From assembly GCA_964537525.1 (NCBI GenBank), contig CAZIAB010000053.1:1-5198 (forward strand): a stretch of DNA of 5,198 nucleotides, given 5' to 3'. The position numbers and the translations under genes were made by a program. Positions 5,042 through 5,198 of this stretch are shown in pieces (position 1 is the stretch's first letter; every line of letters starts with the position of its first letter). The notes beneath the pieces are model-generated. The model did not search any database and had not been told where the DNA came from. It saw only the letters and a list, made by a program, of their open reading frames with translations. The stretch comes from CAYMDJ01 sp964537525. Its GTDB lineage: Archaea; Aenigmatarchaeota; Aenigmatarchaeia; QMZP01.

Positions 5042-5198
5042 TTACTCGATTACCATGGTCAGCGGCTGCGCGCTCCCGCCCCAGATGTTGCTTGACACCG
5101 GACTGCACTGTGCGGCGTTGGGAACCATCTGGTTCCCGTCATCGTCCCTGTCCCAGCAAGAGATCACGTTGAACATGTACTGTCCCTTCATCACGTCA
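5042..5198 (-). CDS. C-terminal end of an extracellular-type protein, 5' part outside the window
   Basis: The last 51 codons of a gene end with TAA at 5044-5042; its start lies beyond position 5198. The visible sequence has the beta-strand-like segment GQYMFNVISCWDRDDDGN, a second cysteine 17 residues after the first, and ends with LTMVIE. The two cysteines could form a disulfide, and the DRDDDGN acidic loop resembles calcium-binding DxDxDG loops, though the rest of an EF-hand or dockerin loop is not evident. The codon use (AGG, ATC/ATA) and cysteine pairing match the neighbours, so it may be another surface protein. It is separated from the next gene by 118 bp with a likely terminator, so it need not belong to the same transcript. 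The family is not recognised. Confidence 0.75.
   Translation of the reverse strand, partial: DVMKGQYMFNVISCWDRDDDGNQMVPNAAQCSPVSSNIWGGSAQPLTMVIE

Noticed and set aside
5042..5191. MKGQYMF near the window edge read as the start of another KGQ pilin-like gene
   Set aside because: No hydrophobic helix follows (NVISCWDRDDDG is polar), the frame stays open upstream to the window edge, and there is no ribosome site; it is more likely an internal part of a larger protein.
1..5198. CRISPR array, tRNA/rRNA gene, insertion sequence or attachment site
   Set aside because: No regularly spaced direct repeats, cloverleaf-like sequence, transposase or terminal inverted repeats were seen; nearly all the sequence is accounted for by minus-strand coding regions.

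Overview
The window most resembles a piece of an archaeal genome, probably a DPANN-type lineage. The signs are AT-rich TATA-like elements placed for short or absent 5' leaders, heavy use of ATA (Ile) and AGG/AGA (Arg) codons, GTG starts, Shine-Dalgarno sites of the GGAGG/GGTGG type, and proteins with N-terminal 'KGQ + hydrophobic helix' segments of the kind found in archaeal pilin-like proteins. The lineage is an inference from remembered family resemblance; no search was possible.

Every supported gene lies on the minus strand, so the window reads from high to low coordinates. At 5042-5198 is the C-terminal end of an extracellular-looking protein that begins outside the window. A 118-bp intergenic region follows (4924-5041). 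It holds G+C-rich self-complementary sequence ending in a T-run, a weak TATA-like element, an 11-bp palindrome and a strong Shine-Dalgarno site. Then come four tightly packed genes (159, 375, 166 and 185 aa) that overlap by 8, 11 and 11 nt. A 24-nt AT-rich gap, which looks like an internal leaderless promoter, leads into a 609-aa gene. That gene overlaps by 4 nt (ATGA) with a last gene whose 3' part is cut off at position 1.

The five complete proteins share one architecture: a single hydrophobic helix at the extreme N-terminus, followed by a cysteine-bearing ectodomain. Three have a Gly-Gln motif directly before the helix (MRKGQ, MKGQ, RSGQ), recalling archaeal class III / type IV pilin signal segments. 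Two (159 and 375 aa) have only the helix. The sixth protein has an ordinary Sec-type signal peptide instead. Every ectodomain, including the visible parts of the incomplete proteins, has an even number of cysteines, which fits disulfide-stabilised proteins outside the membrane.

The simplest joint reading is a multi-subunit cell-surface or pseudopilus-like assembly, with a large 609-aa subunit carrying a carboxypeptidase-regulatory-like beta-sandwich domain. No ATPase, TadC-like platform protein or prepilin peptidase lies in the window, so the function (filament, adhesin, secretion tip complex) is not established. This cluster is the best candidate for an undescribed system here.
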